In this document: positions 27,481 to 35,959 of the stretch, one piece after another
Numbering within the stretch: position 1 is the first letter of the stretch
How the letters are laid out: each line of letters starts with the position of its first letter
DNA from: Donghicola eburneus
GTDB lineage: Bacteria; Pseudomonadota; Alphaproteobacteria; Rhodobacterales; Rhodobacteraceae
Assembly: GCF_900115865.1 (NCBI RefSeq)
Contig: NZ_FOXY01000004.1
Location: 124,001-188,000 of the forward strand
Reading direction: 5' to 3'
DNA length: 64,000 nucleotides
Notes under the pieces: model-generated
Seen by the model: the letters and a program-made list of their open reading frames with translations, nothing else
Databases searched by the model: none
Told to the model about the DNA's origin: nothing
Made by a program: the position numbers and the translations under genes

Positions 27481-28872
27481 ATGGTCGAGATTTCCAACCA
27501 CATGCCCACTGCCGAATTGCAGGCTCTGGACGCAGCGCACCACATGCATCCCTTTTCAACCCAGTCGGGCTTCTCGAAAAAGGGCGCGCGGGTCATCACC
27601 CGTGCCAAGGGTACGCGGCTTTGGGACTCCGAAGGGGCTGAAATTCTGGATGCGATGGCGGGTCTGTGGTGCGTCAACATCGGTTACGGCCGCGATGAGC
27701 TGGCCGAAGCGGCCTACCGCCAGATGAAGGAACTGCCCTACTACAACACGTTCTTCCAGACGACCCACGTGCCGGTCATCGCCCTGTCCCAGCGCCTGGC
27801 GGAACTGGCCCCCGGCGATCTGAACCACGTGTTCTATGCGGGCTCAGGCTCCGAGGCGAACGACACAAACATCCGCATGGCGCGCTTTTACTGGGCCCAG
27901 AAGGGCAAGCCGGAAAAGAACATCATCATCAGCCGCAAGAACGCCTATCACGGCTCGACCCTAGGGGCGATGTCGCTTGGTGGCATGAGCGGGATGCACA
28001 CCCAAGGCGGCGTTGTGCAGAACGTCCACCACATCGACCAACCCAACTGGTGGTCCGAGGGCGGCGACATGTCCCCCGAGGATTTCGGCATCGAACGTGC
28101 GCAGCAGCTAGAAAAAGCTATTCTGGAACTCGGTGAAGACCGCGTCGCGGCCTTTATCGCTGAACCAATCCAAGGCGCTGGTGGCGTGATCGTCCCGCCG
28201 GACAGCTACTGGCCCGAGTTGAAGCGCATCTGCGACCAATACGACATCCTGCTGATCGCGGACGAGGTCATCTGCGGCTTTGGCCGCACAGGCAACTGGT
28301 TCGGCAGTGAAACCGTCGGCATCCAGCCCCACATCATGACGATCGCCAAAGGTCTCTCCTCTGGTTACGCGCCCATCGGCGGCTCGATCGTATGTGACGA
28401 AGTGGCCGAAGTCGTCGGCGGCGATGAGTTCAACCACGGCTACACCTATGCGGGTCATCCAGTCAGCTGTGCCGTAGCGCTAGAAAACCTGCGCATTCTG
28501 GACGAAGAGGGCATCGTGACCCGCGCCCGCGAGGAGATCGCGCCCTACCTGAAGGAAAAGTTCGAGGGACTGACCGAACATCCCATGGTCGGCGAAGCCA
28601 AGATTGTGGGCATGATGGGCTCTATCGCGCTAACTCCGCACAAGGAAAGCCGCGCCGCCTTTGCCTCCGAGACGGGCACCGTCGGCTACATGGTCCGCGA
28701 GCGCTGTTTTGCGAACAACCTGATCATGCGCCATGTGGGCGACCGGATGATCATCTCTCCGCCGCTGGTCATCAGCAAAGAGGATGTGGATCTGCTGATC
28801 GCGCGCGCTTGGCAATCGCTGGACGAGGGCATGGCGCAGGTCAAAGCAGACGGCCTGTTCAAACCCGCCTAA
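27481..28872 (+). CDS. Class III aminotransferase, putrescine/omega-amino-acid:pyruvate type
   Basis: PLP enzyme of 463 residues that moves a terminal amino group, probably from putrescine, to pyruvate (SpuC-like). Seen: MHPFSTQSGFSKKGARVITRAKGTRLWDSEG, AGSGSEANDTNIRMARFYW, AYHGST, AEPIQGAGGVI, ADEVICGFGRTG and the PLP Lys in TIAKGLSSGYAP. The ATG at 27481 follows an AGGACGAGG tract. Its location behind the GntR gene and opposite potFGHI supports a role in putrescine breakdown. A strong terminator follows. Confidence 0.92.
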   Translation: MVEISNHMPTAELQALDAAHHMHPFSTQSGFSKKGARVITRAKGTRLWDSEGAEILDAMAGLWCVNIGYGRDELAEAAYRQMKELPYYNTFFQTTHVPVIALSQRLAELAPGDLNHVFYAGSGSEANDTNIRMARFYWAQKGKPEKNIIISRKNAYHGSTLGAMSLGGMSGMHTQGGVVQNVHHIDQPNWWSEGGDMSPEDFGIERAQQLEKAILELGEDRVAAFIAEPIQGAGGVIVPPDSYWPELKRICDQYDILLIADEVICGFGRTGNWFGSETVGIQPHIMTIAKGLSSGYAPIGGSIVCDEVAEVVGGDEFNHGYTYAGHPVSCAVALENLRILDEEGIVTRAREEIAPYLKEKFEGLTEHPMVGEAKIVGMMGSIALTPHKESRAAFASETGTVGYMVRERCFANNLIMRHVGDRMIISPPLVISKEDVDLLIARAWQSLDEGMAQVKADGLFKPA

Positions 28873-28880
28873 AACATCGA

Positions 28881-28913
28881 AACGCTGGCCCCTGCCCAGA
28901 GGCCAGCGTTTTT
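28881..28913 (+). terminator. Intrinsic terminator after the class III aminotransferase gene
   Basis: Perfect 10-bp stem AACGCTGGCC (28881-28890) / GGCCAGCGTT (28901-28910) with a 10-base loop and a run of T. It ends at the stop of the convergent ABC exporter gene. Confidence 0.85.
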
Positions 28914-30742
28914 CATTCTGCCGCGTCGAGCCCCAAGAACCCGCCCGACTGCCGCGCCCACAGCCGCGCATAGGCCCCGTTGCGAGCCAGAAGTTCAGTA
29001 TGGGTGCCTGCCTCGGTCACCTTGCCATCATCCATGACAATGATCCGGTCCATCCGTGCGATGGTCGACAAGCGGTGCGCGATTGCGAGCACGGTCTTGC
29101 CCTCCATCGCATGATCTAGAGCGCTCTGGATCGAGGCCTCAACCTCGCTATCCAGCGCACTGGTCGCCTCGTCCAAGATCAAGATCGGCGCGTCCTTCAG
29201 AATGGCACGGGCCAGTGCGATCCGTTGGCGTTGGCCCCCTGACAGCTTCACGCCGCGCTCCCCCAGATAGGCGTCATAGGCTTTGCGCCCCGCGAAATCT
29301 TGTAGGTGTTGTATAAAACCGTCTGCCTCGGCCGCCTCGGCGGCGCGTTTCATCTCGGCATCGCTGGCGTCGGGTCGACCGTACTTGATGTTCTCGCGGG
29401 CAGAACGATTGAACATCGCCGTGTCCTGCGTGACCATCCCGATCTGACTGCGCAGGCTCTGCTGCGTGACGTGCGAGATGTCCTGACCGTCGATCATAAT
29501 GCGCCCGCCTTCGGGCTGGTAAAGCCGCAAAAGCAACGACACTAGCGTCGACTTCCCCGCGCCAGAGGCCCCGACAACACCAATCTTCTCGCCCGCTTTG
29601 ATGGTCAGATCGATCCCCTGCACCCCGCCTCGTTCACGGCCGTAGGCGTATTTCAGGCCATCAATGCGGATTTCTCCGCCCGTCACAGACAGGTCTTGCG
29701 CGTCAGGCGCATCCTCAATCCGGCGGTGTGGGGTCAGCGTGCGAATGCCGTCCTCAACCTCGCCGATGTTGCCGTACATGCCCATTAGCGTGAAGCTGAC
29801 CCAGCCCGTCATCTGCGCAATCCGCAGTGAAATCGCCCCAGCCGCAGCGATATCCCCCGCAGAAGCCTGCCCCGACCGCATCAGCAGCAGCGACGCACCT
29901 ATCAGCAGGACGGGGAGCACACCGGCCCACGACATCAGGACCAACCGGAATTTCGCAGACAAGTACCCCATATCCAGCGCCTTGCCGCGAAACACTTCCA
30001 TCGCCGACAGGGCCGCTCGATCTTCGTGATGGTCGTGGGCGAAGAGCTTCACCGTTTTTACGTTGGTGATCGTATCGACCACCTGCCCCGTGACCATCGC
30101 GCGGGCATTGGCACGGTCCTTGGACATGGCCCGCACGCGCGGGATGAAATAGCGGATCAGGGCAAAGTACCCGATCAGCCAGACCGTCAGCAGGCTGGCA
30201 ACGCGCCAGTCTATCGCTCCTAACAAGGCCACCGACCCGAACAGGGATGCCAGCGCAAACGCCACTACGTTGACGAACTCTGACACAACTTCGGTCGTGG
30301 CACGGGCGGTCTGCATCTGCTTTTGCGCCAGCCGCCCTGCGAAGTCGTCATCAAAGAATGACACCTCTTGCCCCAGCACCCAGCGGTTCAGGCGCGAGAG
30401 CACCAAGGGCATGACATTAGGCTGAATGACAATACTGTTCGCCGCAGCCGACAGACCAAACGTGATCGGCCGCAACGCCAAGAAGAACAGCAGCGCACCA
30501 GCGATAACCGCTAAATTAACCGGCTGGAAGATGTCACCAGAGGCTGCAGCCGTGTCGACCAGCATCCCCAGAACCAGAGCAGACCCAGCCTCGGTTGCGC
30601 CCGCCAAAGCGGACAGCGCAAACGCACCGAATACAGCAGGCCACGCTCCGGCCAGCGCCCACTTCATGAACGCGCCCAAGGTTCGGGGAGGCGGCCCACC
30701 CGCGGGTTTAAATGAATCGATCCACTGAGATAATTTCAGCAT
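28913..30742 (-). CDS. ABC exporter half-transporter (MsbA/multidrug-like), second of a pair
   Basis: Fused membrane and ATPase protein of 609 residues. Six helices lie within about residues 20-330, then the ATPase domain with VGASGAGKSTLVSLLLRLY, KLSGGQRQRIALARAILKDAPILILDEATSALDSE and the H-loop IAHRLST. It is paralogous to the upstream gene, whose 3' end it overlaps by seven bases. The two probably form a heterodimer. Both Walker B Glu residues are intact, so neither site looks degenerate. Substrate unknown. Confidence 0.92.
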   Translation of the reverse strand: MLKLSQWIDSFKPAGGPPPRTLGAFMKWALAGAWPAVFGAFALSALAGATEAGSALVLGMLVDTAAASGDIFQPVNLAVIAGALLFFLALRPITFGLSAAANSIVIQPNVMPLVLSRLNRWVLGQEVSFFDDDFAGRLAQKQMQTARATTEVVSEFVNVVAFALASLFGSVALLGAIDWRVASLLTVWLIGYFALIRYFIPRVRAMSKDRANARAMVTGQVVDTITNVKTVKLFAHDHHEDRAALSAMEVFRGKALDMGYLSAKFRLVLMSWAGVLPVLLIGASLLLMRSGQASAGDIAAAGAISLRIAQMTGWVSFTLMGMYGNIGEVEDGIRTLTPHRRIEDAPDAQDLSVTGGEIRIDGLKYAYGRERGGVQGIDLTIKAGEKIGVVGASGAGKSTLVSLLLRLYQPEGGRIMIDGQDISHVTQQSLRSQIGMVTQDTAMFNRSARENIKYGRPDASDAEMKRAAEAAEADGFIQHLQDFAGRKAYDAYLGERGVKLSGGQRQRIALARAILKDAPILILDEATSALDSEVEASIQSALDHAMEGKTVLAIAHRLSTIARMDRIIVMDDGKVTEAGTHTELLARNGAYARLWARQSGGFLGLDAAE

Positions 30743-32589
30743 TCACTGTCCTTTGTCGTCGGATCGCTGGCTAGGAACCCGCCCGATTGGCGCGCCCAGA
30801 GGCTGGCATAGAGCCCGCCTTGCGCCAGAAGCGCGTCGTGCGAGCCTTGTTCATGGATACGCCCCTGATCCAGAACAATAATCCGGTCCATTTGCGCAAT
30901 TGTCGAAAGCCGATGTGCGATCGCGATCACGGTCTTGCCATCCATCAGCTGATACAGCGTGCTCTGGATGGCGGCTTCGACCTCACTATCTAGGGCGCTT
31001 GTCGCTTCGTCCAGCACGAGGATCGGCGCATCCTTCAAGATGACGCGAGCCAGAGCAATGCGTTGGCGCTGACCGCCTGACAGTTTTACACCACGCTCGC
31101 CCACGTGGGCGTCGTAACCGGTGCGGCCTTCGGCATCCTGAAGGGCAAGGATAAACTCATGCGCCTCGGCCCGTTCCGCGGCCGTAATCATCTGCTCTTC
31201 AGTCGCATCGGGGCGCCCGTACAGAATGTTGTCGCGGACCGAGCGGTGCATCAGGCTGCTGTCCTGCGTGACCATCCCGATTTGTCGGCGCAGACTGTCT
31301 TGGGTGACCTGCGCGATATCCTGACCGTCGATCAGAATGCGCCCCCCTTCGATATCGTAGAACCGCAAGAGCAACTTGATCAGGGTCGATTTGCCCGCAC
31401 CCGAACGGCCGACGATCCCGACCTTGTCCCCCGCTTCAATCTGCAGGGACACGTGATCAAGGCCACCCTGCCCTTTACCATAATGGTGGCTCAGGGACTG
31501 AACCTCAATCCGGCCACTGTTCATGTGCAGATTTTGCGCGCCCTTCGCATCACGCAAAGCTAGTGGCTGCGCGATCGTCTCCAGCCCTTCGTCCACGACG
31601 CCGAGCTGCTGGAAGAAGCTACTGATCGCCCACATGATCCAACCCGTCATCGCGTTGAGCCGCAGGGTTAACGCCGTCGCCGCTGCCACGATCCCGACCG
31701 AAGCCGACCCCACGGTCCACAGATATAGCGCCCATCCGACCACGCCGACAATTAGCAGGCCATTCAAGGTCATCAGCATCAGATCCATAATCGTGTAGAG
31801 CCGCATTTCTTTGAAAAACGCCTGCCGCCCTTCTTCGATCACCTCTTTGGCGTAGTCGAGTTCTTGATCCTGATGGGCGAACAGCTTGACCGACTGGATG
31901 TTCGTGTAGGTGTCGACCACGCGGCCCGAAATTCGCGTGCGCATGTCGGCAGAGTATTTCGACGCAGGCGCAACCCGACGCATCACCCAGCGGACCAGTA
32001 GCAGAAACAGCCCGACCCACGCCAGAAGTGGCAACACCAAACGGCCATCACTGTCAGCCAGCAGGATCGCTGCACCGACAACATATGCCAATGCAAACGC
32101 GATCGCATCAAAGATCTGGAAAACAGCCTCGCCCGCCGCGGGGGGTGCCTGCATGATCCGGCCCGCAATCCGGCCCGCGAAATCATTCTCGAACCAGCCG
32201 ACCGACTGGCGCAAAACATGCTTGTGCGCCCGCCACCGAAAGGCAGTCCCGAAATTCGGCAGGATCGCATTGTTCAGCAGCGCGACGTCCAGAAACTGAA
32301 GCAGGGGCCGAAGGATCAGAATAAAGGCCGCGACCGCCAAGACTTGCAGCCCTTGGGTCTGCCAAAACGTGGCGGGATCACCGGACAGCGCATCTACGAG
32401 ATGCCCCATATAATAGATCAGCCAGACCTCGACCCCCGCCACAATGATCGCCGTCAGCGCGGCCCACGCGAACACCGCCCGAAACGGCCCAGACAGCCAC
32501 CATAAGTAATCCCGCACCCTCCGGGGGGGCTGATCAGGCTCCGTATACGGAGCATAGGGATCAACGAGTTTTTCAAAAAACCGCATCAT
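30736..32589 (-). CDS. ABC exporter half-transporter (MsbA/multidrug-like), first of a pair
   Basis: 617 residues: a cytoplasmic N-terminus (FFEKLVDPYAPYTEPDQPPRR), six membrane helices, then an ATPase domain with GRSGAGKSTLIKLLLRFYD, KLSGGQRQRIALARVILKDAPILVLDEATSALDSE and IAHRLSTIAQMD. It begins with two adjacent ATG codons (32589 and 32586). The downstream paralogue starts inside its last codons, which indicates coupled synthesis of a two-subunit exporter. The substrate could be a lipid or a toxic compound; nothing adjacent decides it. Confidence 0.92.
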   Translation of the reverse strand: MMRFFEKLVDPYAPYTEPDQPPRRVRDYLWWLSGPFRAVFAWAALTAIIVAGVEVWLIYYMGHLVDALSGDPATFWQTQGLQVLAVAAFILILRPLLQFLDVALLNNAILPNFGTAFRWRAHKHVLRQSVGWFENDFAGRIAGRIMQAPPAAGEAVFQIFDAIAFALAYVVGAAILLADSDGRLVLPLLAWVGLFLLLVRWVMRRVAPASKYSADMRTRISGRVVDTYTNIQSVKLFAHQDQELDYAKEVIEEGRQAFFKEMRLYTIMDLMLMTLNGLLIVGVVGWALYLWTVGSASVGIVAAATALTLRLNAMTGWIMWAISSFFQQLGVVDEGLETIAQPLALRDAKGAQNLHMNSGRIEVQSLSHHYGKGQGGLDHVSLQIEAGDKVGIVGRSGAGKSTLIKLLLRFYDIEGGRILIDGQDIAQVTQDSLRRQIGMVTQDSSLMHRSVRDNILYGRPDATEEQMITAAERAEAHEFILALQDAEGRTGYDAHVGERGVKLSGGQRQRIALARVILKDAPILVLDEATSALDSEVEAAIQSTLYQLMDGKTVIAIAHRLSTIAQMDRIIVLDQGRIHEQGSHDALLAQGGLYASLWARQSGGFLASDPTTKDSEC

Positions 32590-32650
32590 CGGGTCACCGC
32601 CTTGCTGTTATGCGAGGATGTAGCGCCCAAAGTTGATGGTCACATGTCGA

Positions 32651-33802
32651 TTATTCGGGGCTGTTCAAGAGCTCTTCGCGCGTGAGCGAAAATTGCGCCT
32701 CTATCCAGCGTTTTTCAAGTTGCTTCAGACGCAGACCCAGTTGTGCACCCTGATAGGCTGGCATCAGATCAACCGCTTTGACTGGGAATTTGGCCGCGGC
32801 ACTTTTGGCCACCGCAGGGCCATCCGTCATCGGCACCCCCATGAGCGCCGCCCGCAAAATCATCGCTTGCAGGCCCCGCTCTGCACCCAAGCGATACCCG
32901 ATTTCATGAGCTGGTGCGCCCTCTGTCGCGGAGTCCCGCAATTCAGCGAGGGCTCGCGCCTCGGCCTTGGACAAGCGCAAGCGGGTGGCCGCCTCGCAAT
33001 TTCCCAGCGATGCGAGACGGAGCATCGGATCGGGGGCCAACCCTGCCTCGGCCTCCAGATGGACGAGCGGCCCTAACGCGGTCGCATCCGCGCCTGGCAA
33101 AACTTGCATCAGCACACCAGATTGCGCCATTGCCGCGACTGCGCGTGTCGGCTCCGCTGCCGTCAATAATTTGCGCATCTCAGCGCCAAGCCGCTCTGCC
33201 GCCAGTTTCAAGATTCCATCAGACAATTCGGCACAGGCCGCCAAGCCGTCTGGGTCGATCCCCAGATCTGGATTTCCGTACCAGGCCGTAAAGCGGAAGA
33301 ACCGCAAGATACGCAGGTAGTCCTCTTGGATGCGCTGATACGGGTCACCAATGAACCGAACGTGCCCTGCTTTTAGATCTGGCAAACCACCCAAGGGGTC
33401 CGCGATCACGCCACTCCGATCTGCATAAAGCGCATTCATGGTAAAATCCCGCCGCGCAGCGTCGTCGTCCATCGTATCGGCAAAGGCCACAACCGCATGA
33501 CGGCCAAAGGTCTCGACATCGCGGCGAAAAGTCGTGACCTCGTGACCGATCCCACCGGAAACAACTGTGATGGTGCCGTGTTCAATACCGGTGGGGACAG
33601 GCTTGAGCCCTGCCTTCTGTGCCAGTTCCATGACGGTTTCGGGTCGCGCATCGGTGCAAATGTCGATGTCATCCACAGGCGCATTGATCAGAGCGTTGCG
33701 GACACAGCCTCCGACGAACCATGCCTGATAGCCGGCCTCAACCAACATCACGCACACCGCTTGGGTCGCGGGACGCTCTAGCCACGGGCCGGAAAGTTTC
33801 AT
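32651..33802 (-). CDS. CCA tRNA nucleotidyltransferase / poly(A) polymerase family
   Basis: Class II nucleotidyltransferase of 383 residues that probably adds or repairs the 3' CCA of tRNA. The palm has WFVGGCVRNALINAPVDDIDICTDA (Asp pair in DIDIC), then TGIEHGTITVV, the RRDFTMNAL motif and GDPYQRIQEDYLRILRFFRF. The ATG at 33802 overlaps the stop of the Nudix gene upstream (ATGA). The start region contains a near-parS sequence. The protein could also be a poly(A) polymerase; sequence reading alone favours CCA addition because of length and lack of a basic tail. Confidence 0.88.
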   Translation of the reverse strand: MKLSGPWLERPATQAVCVMLVEAGYQAWFVGGCVRNALINAPVDDIDICTDARPETVMELAQKAGLKPVPTGIEHGTITVVSGGIGHEVTTFRRDVETFGRHAVVAFADTMDDDAARRDFTMNALYADRSGVIADPLGGLPDLKAGHVRFIGDPYQRIQEDYLRILRFFRFTAWYGNPDLGIDPDGLAACAELSDGILKLAAERLGAEMRKLLTAAEPTRAVAAMAQSGVLMQVLPGADATALGPLVHLEAEAGLAPDPMLRLASLGNCEAATRLRLSKAEARALAELRDSATEGAPAHEIGYRLGAERGLQAMILRAALMGVPMTDGPAVAKSAAAKFPVKAVDLMPAYQGAQLGLRLKQLEKRWIEAQFSLTREELLNSPE

Positions 33803-33809
33803 GTGAAAC
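33796..33809. other. parS-like 14-mer with one mismatch
   Basis: GTTTCATGTGAAAC differs from the core of the two perfect parS sites at one base (T for C) and lies across the overlap of the Nudix and CCA-transferase genes, about 23-25 kb from the others. Confidence 0.3.
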
Positions 33810-34401
33810 GCTCCGCCAAGCCGCGCAGAACGCGCGCTGTCGCGCCCCAGATATAATAGGGCCCGTAGGGTACGGCAAAGTAATAGCGGCGAGACCCGCG
33901 CCAACGTCGACCGTGCACCATGAAATTCTCGGAATTGGTCACGTGCTGCATCGGCACGTGGAAAACCTCTGCCACTTCGCCCAGTTCGGGCACCGGAGTG
34001 AACCCGCTTCTTAGCACTCCGATGATTGGCGTCATGGTAAACCCTGTCACGGTCTCGTGCGGGGGCAGCGCGCCCAAAACCTCAACCGAGTTCCGAGGTA
34101 ATCCGATTTCTTCGTGCGCCTCACGCAGAGCAGTGGCGACCAGATCGGCATCTGTTTCATCCTGCTTACCACCAGGAGCTGCGATCTGACCGGGGTGGTG
34201 TTTTAGGGCCGAGGACCGCTTGGTCAGCCAAAGCCGTGCACCCGAAGGAGACGCCTCGAACGCAAGCAAAACAGCGGCGGGGCGCAGTTTGCGACCTTCG
34301 GGCAAGACGACCTCTGGGTTGAGGTCGAAATCCGAGGACGGCGCGGCCTCTTTGGCCAGCGCCGCCGTCAATGTTGTGATCAGATCAGTCCTGCTGCTCA
34401 T
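33799..34401 (-). CDS. Nudix hydrolase, CoA pyrophosphatase type
   Basis: 200-residue Nudix protein. The Nudix box starts at GGKQDETDADL and continues LREAHEEIGL with the metal-binding Glu pair. The preceding HHPGQIAAPGGK matches the CoA diphosphatase (NUDT7/YeaB) signature region, so it probably hydrolyses CoA or its derivatives. The ATG at 34401 overlaps the 3' end of hslO by 17 bases; an upstream extension within hslO was rejected. It overlaps the next gene by four bases. Confidence 0.87.
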   Translation of the reverse strand: MSSRTDLITTLTAALAKEAAPSSDFDLNPEVVLPEGRKLRPAAVLLAFEASPSGARLWLTKRSSALKHHPGQIAAPGGKQDETDADLVATALREAHEEIGLPRNSVEVLGALPPHETVTGFTMTPIIGVLRSGFTPVPELGEVAEVFHVPMQHVTNSENFMVHGRRWRGSRRYYFAVPYGPYYIWGATARVLRGLAERFT

Positions 34402-35398
34402 CAGAGCCGCCTTCGGGCTGCACCGCATCCTTGCCGACTGTCGCGGGGTCCAGATCGTAATGCGCGCCGCAGAACTGGCAGTCCGCTGTGATCCGGCCAT
34501 CGTCTGTCAGCATGTGGGTCAAGTCCTTGGCTGAATAGATCGACAGGGTTTGACGCACGCGTTCCTCAGAGCAGGTGCACCCAAACTTCACGACCTGAGA
34601 GTCGAACACGCGCGGCTGCTCTTCGTGGAACAGTCGGATCAGAAGATCGGTGGGCGAAACAGTCGGGCCAATCAGTTCCATTTCTTCGACACTGTCGAGA
34701 AGGATGTTCGCGCGGTTCCAATTCTCTTCGTCGTCCCCGTGGACCAGATCGTTGGCTGTCAGGGTGCCGCCTTCGCCCGAGCCGCCTTCGCCACTAGCAA
34801 AGGGCGACGCTTTAGGCATGTGCTGCAGCATCACGCCGCCAGCACGCCAATACTCACCACGACCGCCTGGTTCGACCGAACGGCCAAAGTTAATCGAAAA
34901 GCGGGTCGGCAGCTGTTCAGACTGGGCAAAGTACCCTTCGGCCGCCGCAGACAGCGAGGTCGTGTTCAAGGGCGCAATGCCTTGGTAAGGCTGCATGTCG
35001 GGGCCTTGGTCAATCAGAACCGCAAAGTAGCCCTGCCCGATGTGATCAATCGGCGCCAAGGCGTTATCGATCCGATCTTCGTCATAGCTGGCATAGGCAC
35101 GAATGCGGGCAGGCTCGCCCTCTTCTGTCGGACCATAATAATCCGTCGCGATCATCCGCACGGGGCCCTTGGACTGCACCTGCAGAGATAGCTTCCAGCG
35201 CAGCTTGATGGTCTGGCCGATCAAAGCGGTCAGACACGCCATCTCCGCGACCAAGGCTTCGACCACAGGTGGGTAGTTGTGCTGTTTCAGAATGCCATCG
35301 AGAACGCCGTCCAAACGGGCGACACGACCACGCACATCAGCGTTGTCCAACTGGAACGGCAATACCGTGTCGTCCCATGCGATTTTGTTTGCAATCAT
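34385..35398 (-). CDS. hslO: Redox-regulated chaperone Hsp33
   Basis: Cytoplasmic holdase activated when oxidation releases zinc from four cysteines. 337 residues. The C-terminal zinc motif is GCTCSEER (Cys274, Cys276) and ADCQFCGAH (Cys307, Cys310). The N-terminal domain starts DDTVLPFQLDNADVRGRVARLDGVLD, typical of alphaproteobacterial Hsp33. A Gly-rich insertion (ASGEGGSGEGGTLT) lies in the middle. First gene of hslO-Nudix-CCA transferase, all overlapping. Confidence 0.95.
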   Translation of the reverse strand: MIANKIAWDDTVLPFQLDNADVRGRVARLDGVLDGILKQHNYPPVVEALVAEMACLTALIGQTIKLRWKLSLQVQSKGPVRMIATDYYGPTEEGEPARIRAYASYDEDRIDNALAPIDHIGQGYFAVLIDQGPDMQPYQGIAPLNTTSLSAAAEGYFAQSEQLPTRFSINFGRSVEPGGRGEYWRAGGVMLQHMPKASPFASGEGGSGEGGTLTANDLVHGDDEENWNRANILLDSVEEMELIGPTVSPTDLLIRLFHEEQPRVFDSQVVKFGCTCSEERVRQTLSIYSAKDLTHMLTDDGRITADCQFCGAHYDLDPATVGKDAVQPEGGSDEQQD

Positions 35399-35482
35399 TT
35401 CGGGGTATCCTTACGCGCTTGGGGGATGGCATACCGCGCCCATATAAGGGCTACAAGCGTCTGTCCAAGAGGGATGGGCCTG

Positions 35483-35959
35483 ATGCATCCCCAATTTGCA
35501 AAAACACATGGATCTGAAATGCGTAGATTTGGCGAGCCCCGCGACCTGACTGTTTCCTACACCAGACGCCCCGGAGCTTATGCGATCCTGATCCGCGACG
35601 GGCAAATTCTGCTGACATTTCAACAAAGCCCAGAGCCGGAGTTCCAGCTGCCCGGCGGCGGGATTGATCCGGGCGAGACCGCGATCCCTGCCCTTCACCG
35701 CGAAGTTTACGAAGAAACCGGTTGGAAAATCTCGACCCCTCAGAAAATCGGGACGTACAAGCGGTTCTGCTACATGCCCGACTACGACATCCACGCCGAA
35801 AAAATCTGCTCGATCTACGTTGCACGCCCAACCCAACGCGTCAGTCCGCCGATCGAAGAAGGGCATTTCGCGTTTTGGCTGCCCTTGGCCGAGGCTCCAG
35901 CGCTACTGGCCAACAGCGGGGATCGGTTCTTCCTCGATCGGGTTCTGGCCACTTTGTGA
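35483..35959 (+). CDS. Nudix hydrolase (MutT-like)
   Basis: 158-residue Nudix protein: a beta strand AYAILIRDGQILLTFQQ, then LPGGGIDPGETAIPALHREV and YEETGW with the catalytic Glu residues. Substrate unknown. I chose the ATG at 35483, nine bases after AGAGGG; ATG 35474 has the purine tract right against it and ATG 35519 starts later. It is divergent from hslO. Its 3' end overlaps the convergent receiver-PP2C gene by 57 bases, an unusually long tail-to-tail overlap. Confidence 0.87.
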   Translation: MHPQFAKTHGSEMRRFGEPRDLTVSYTRRPGAYAILIRDGQILLTFQQSPEPEFQLPGGGIDPGETAIPALHREVYEETGWKISTPQKIGTYKRFCYMPDYDIHAEKICSIYVARPTQRVSPPIEEGHFAFWLPLAEAPALLANSGDRFFLDRVLATL

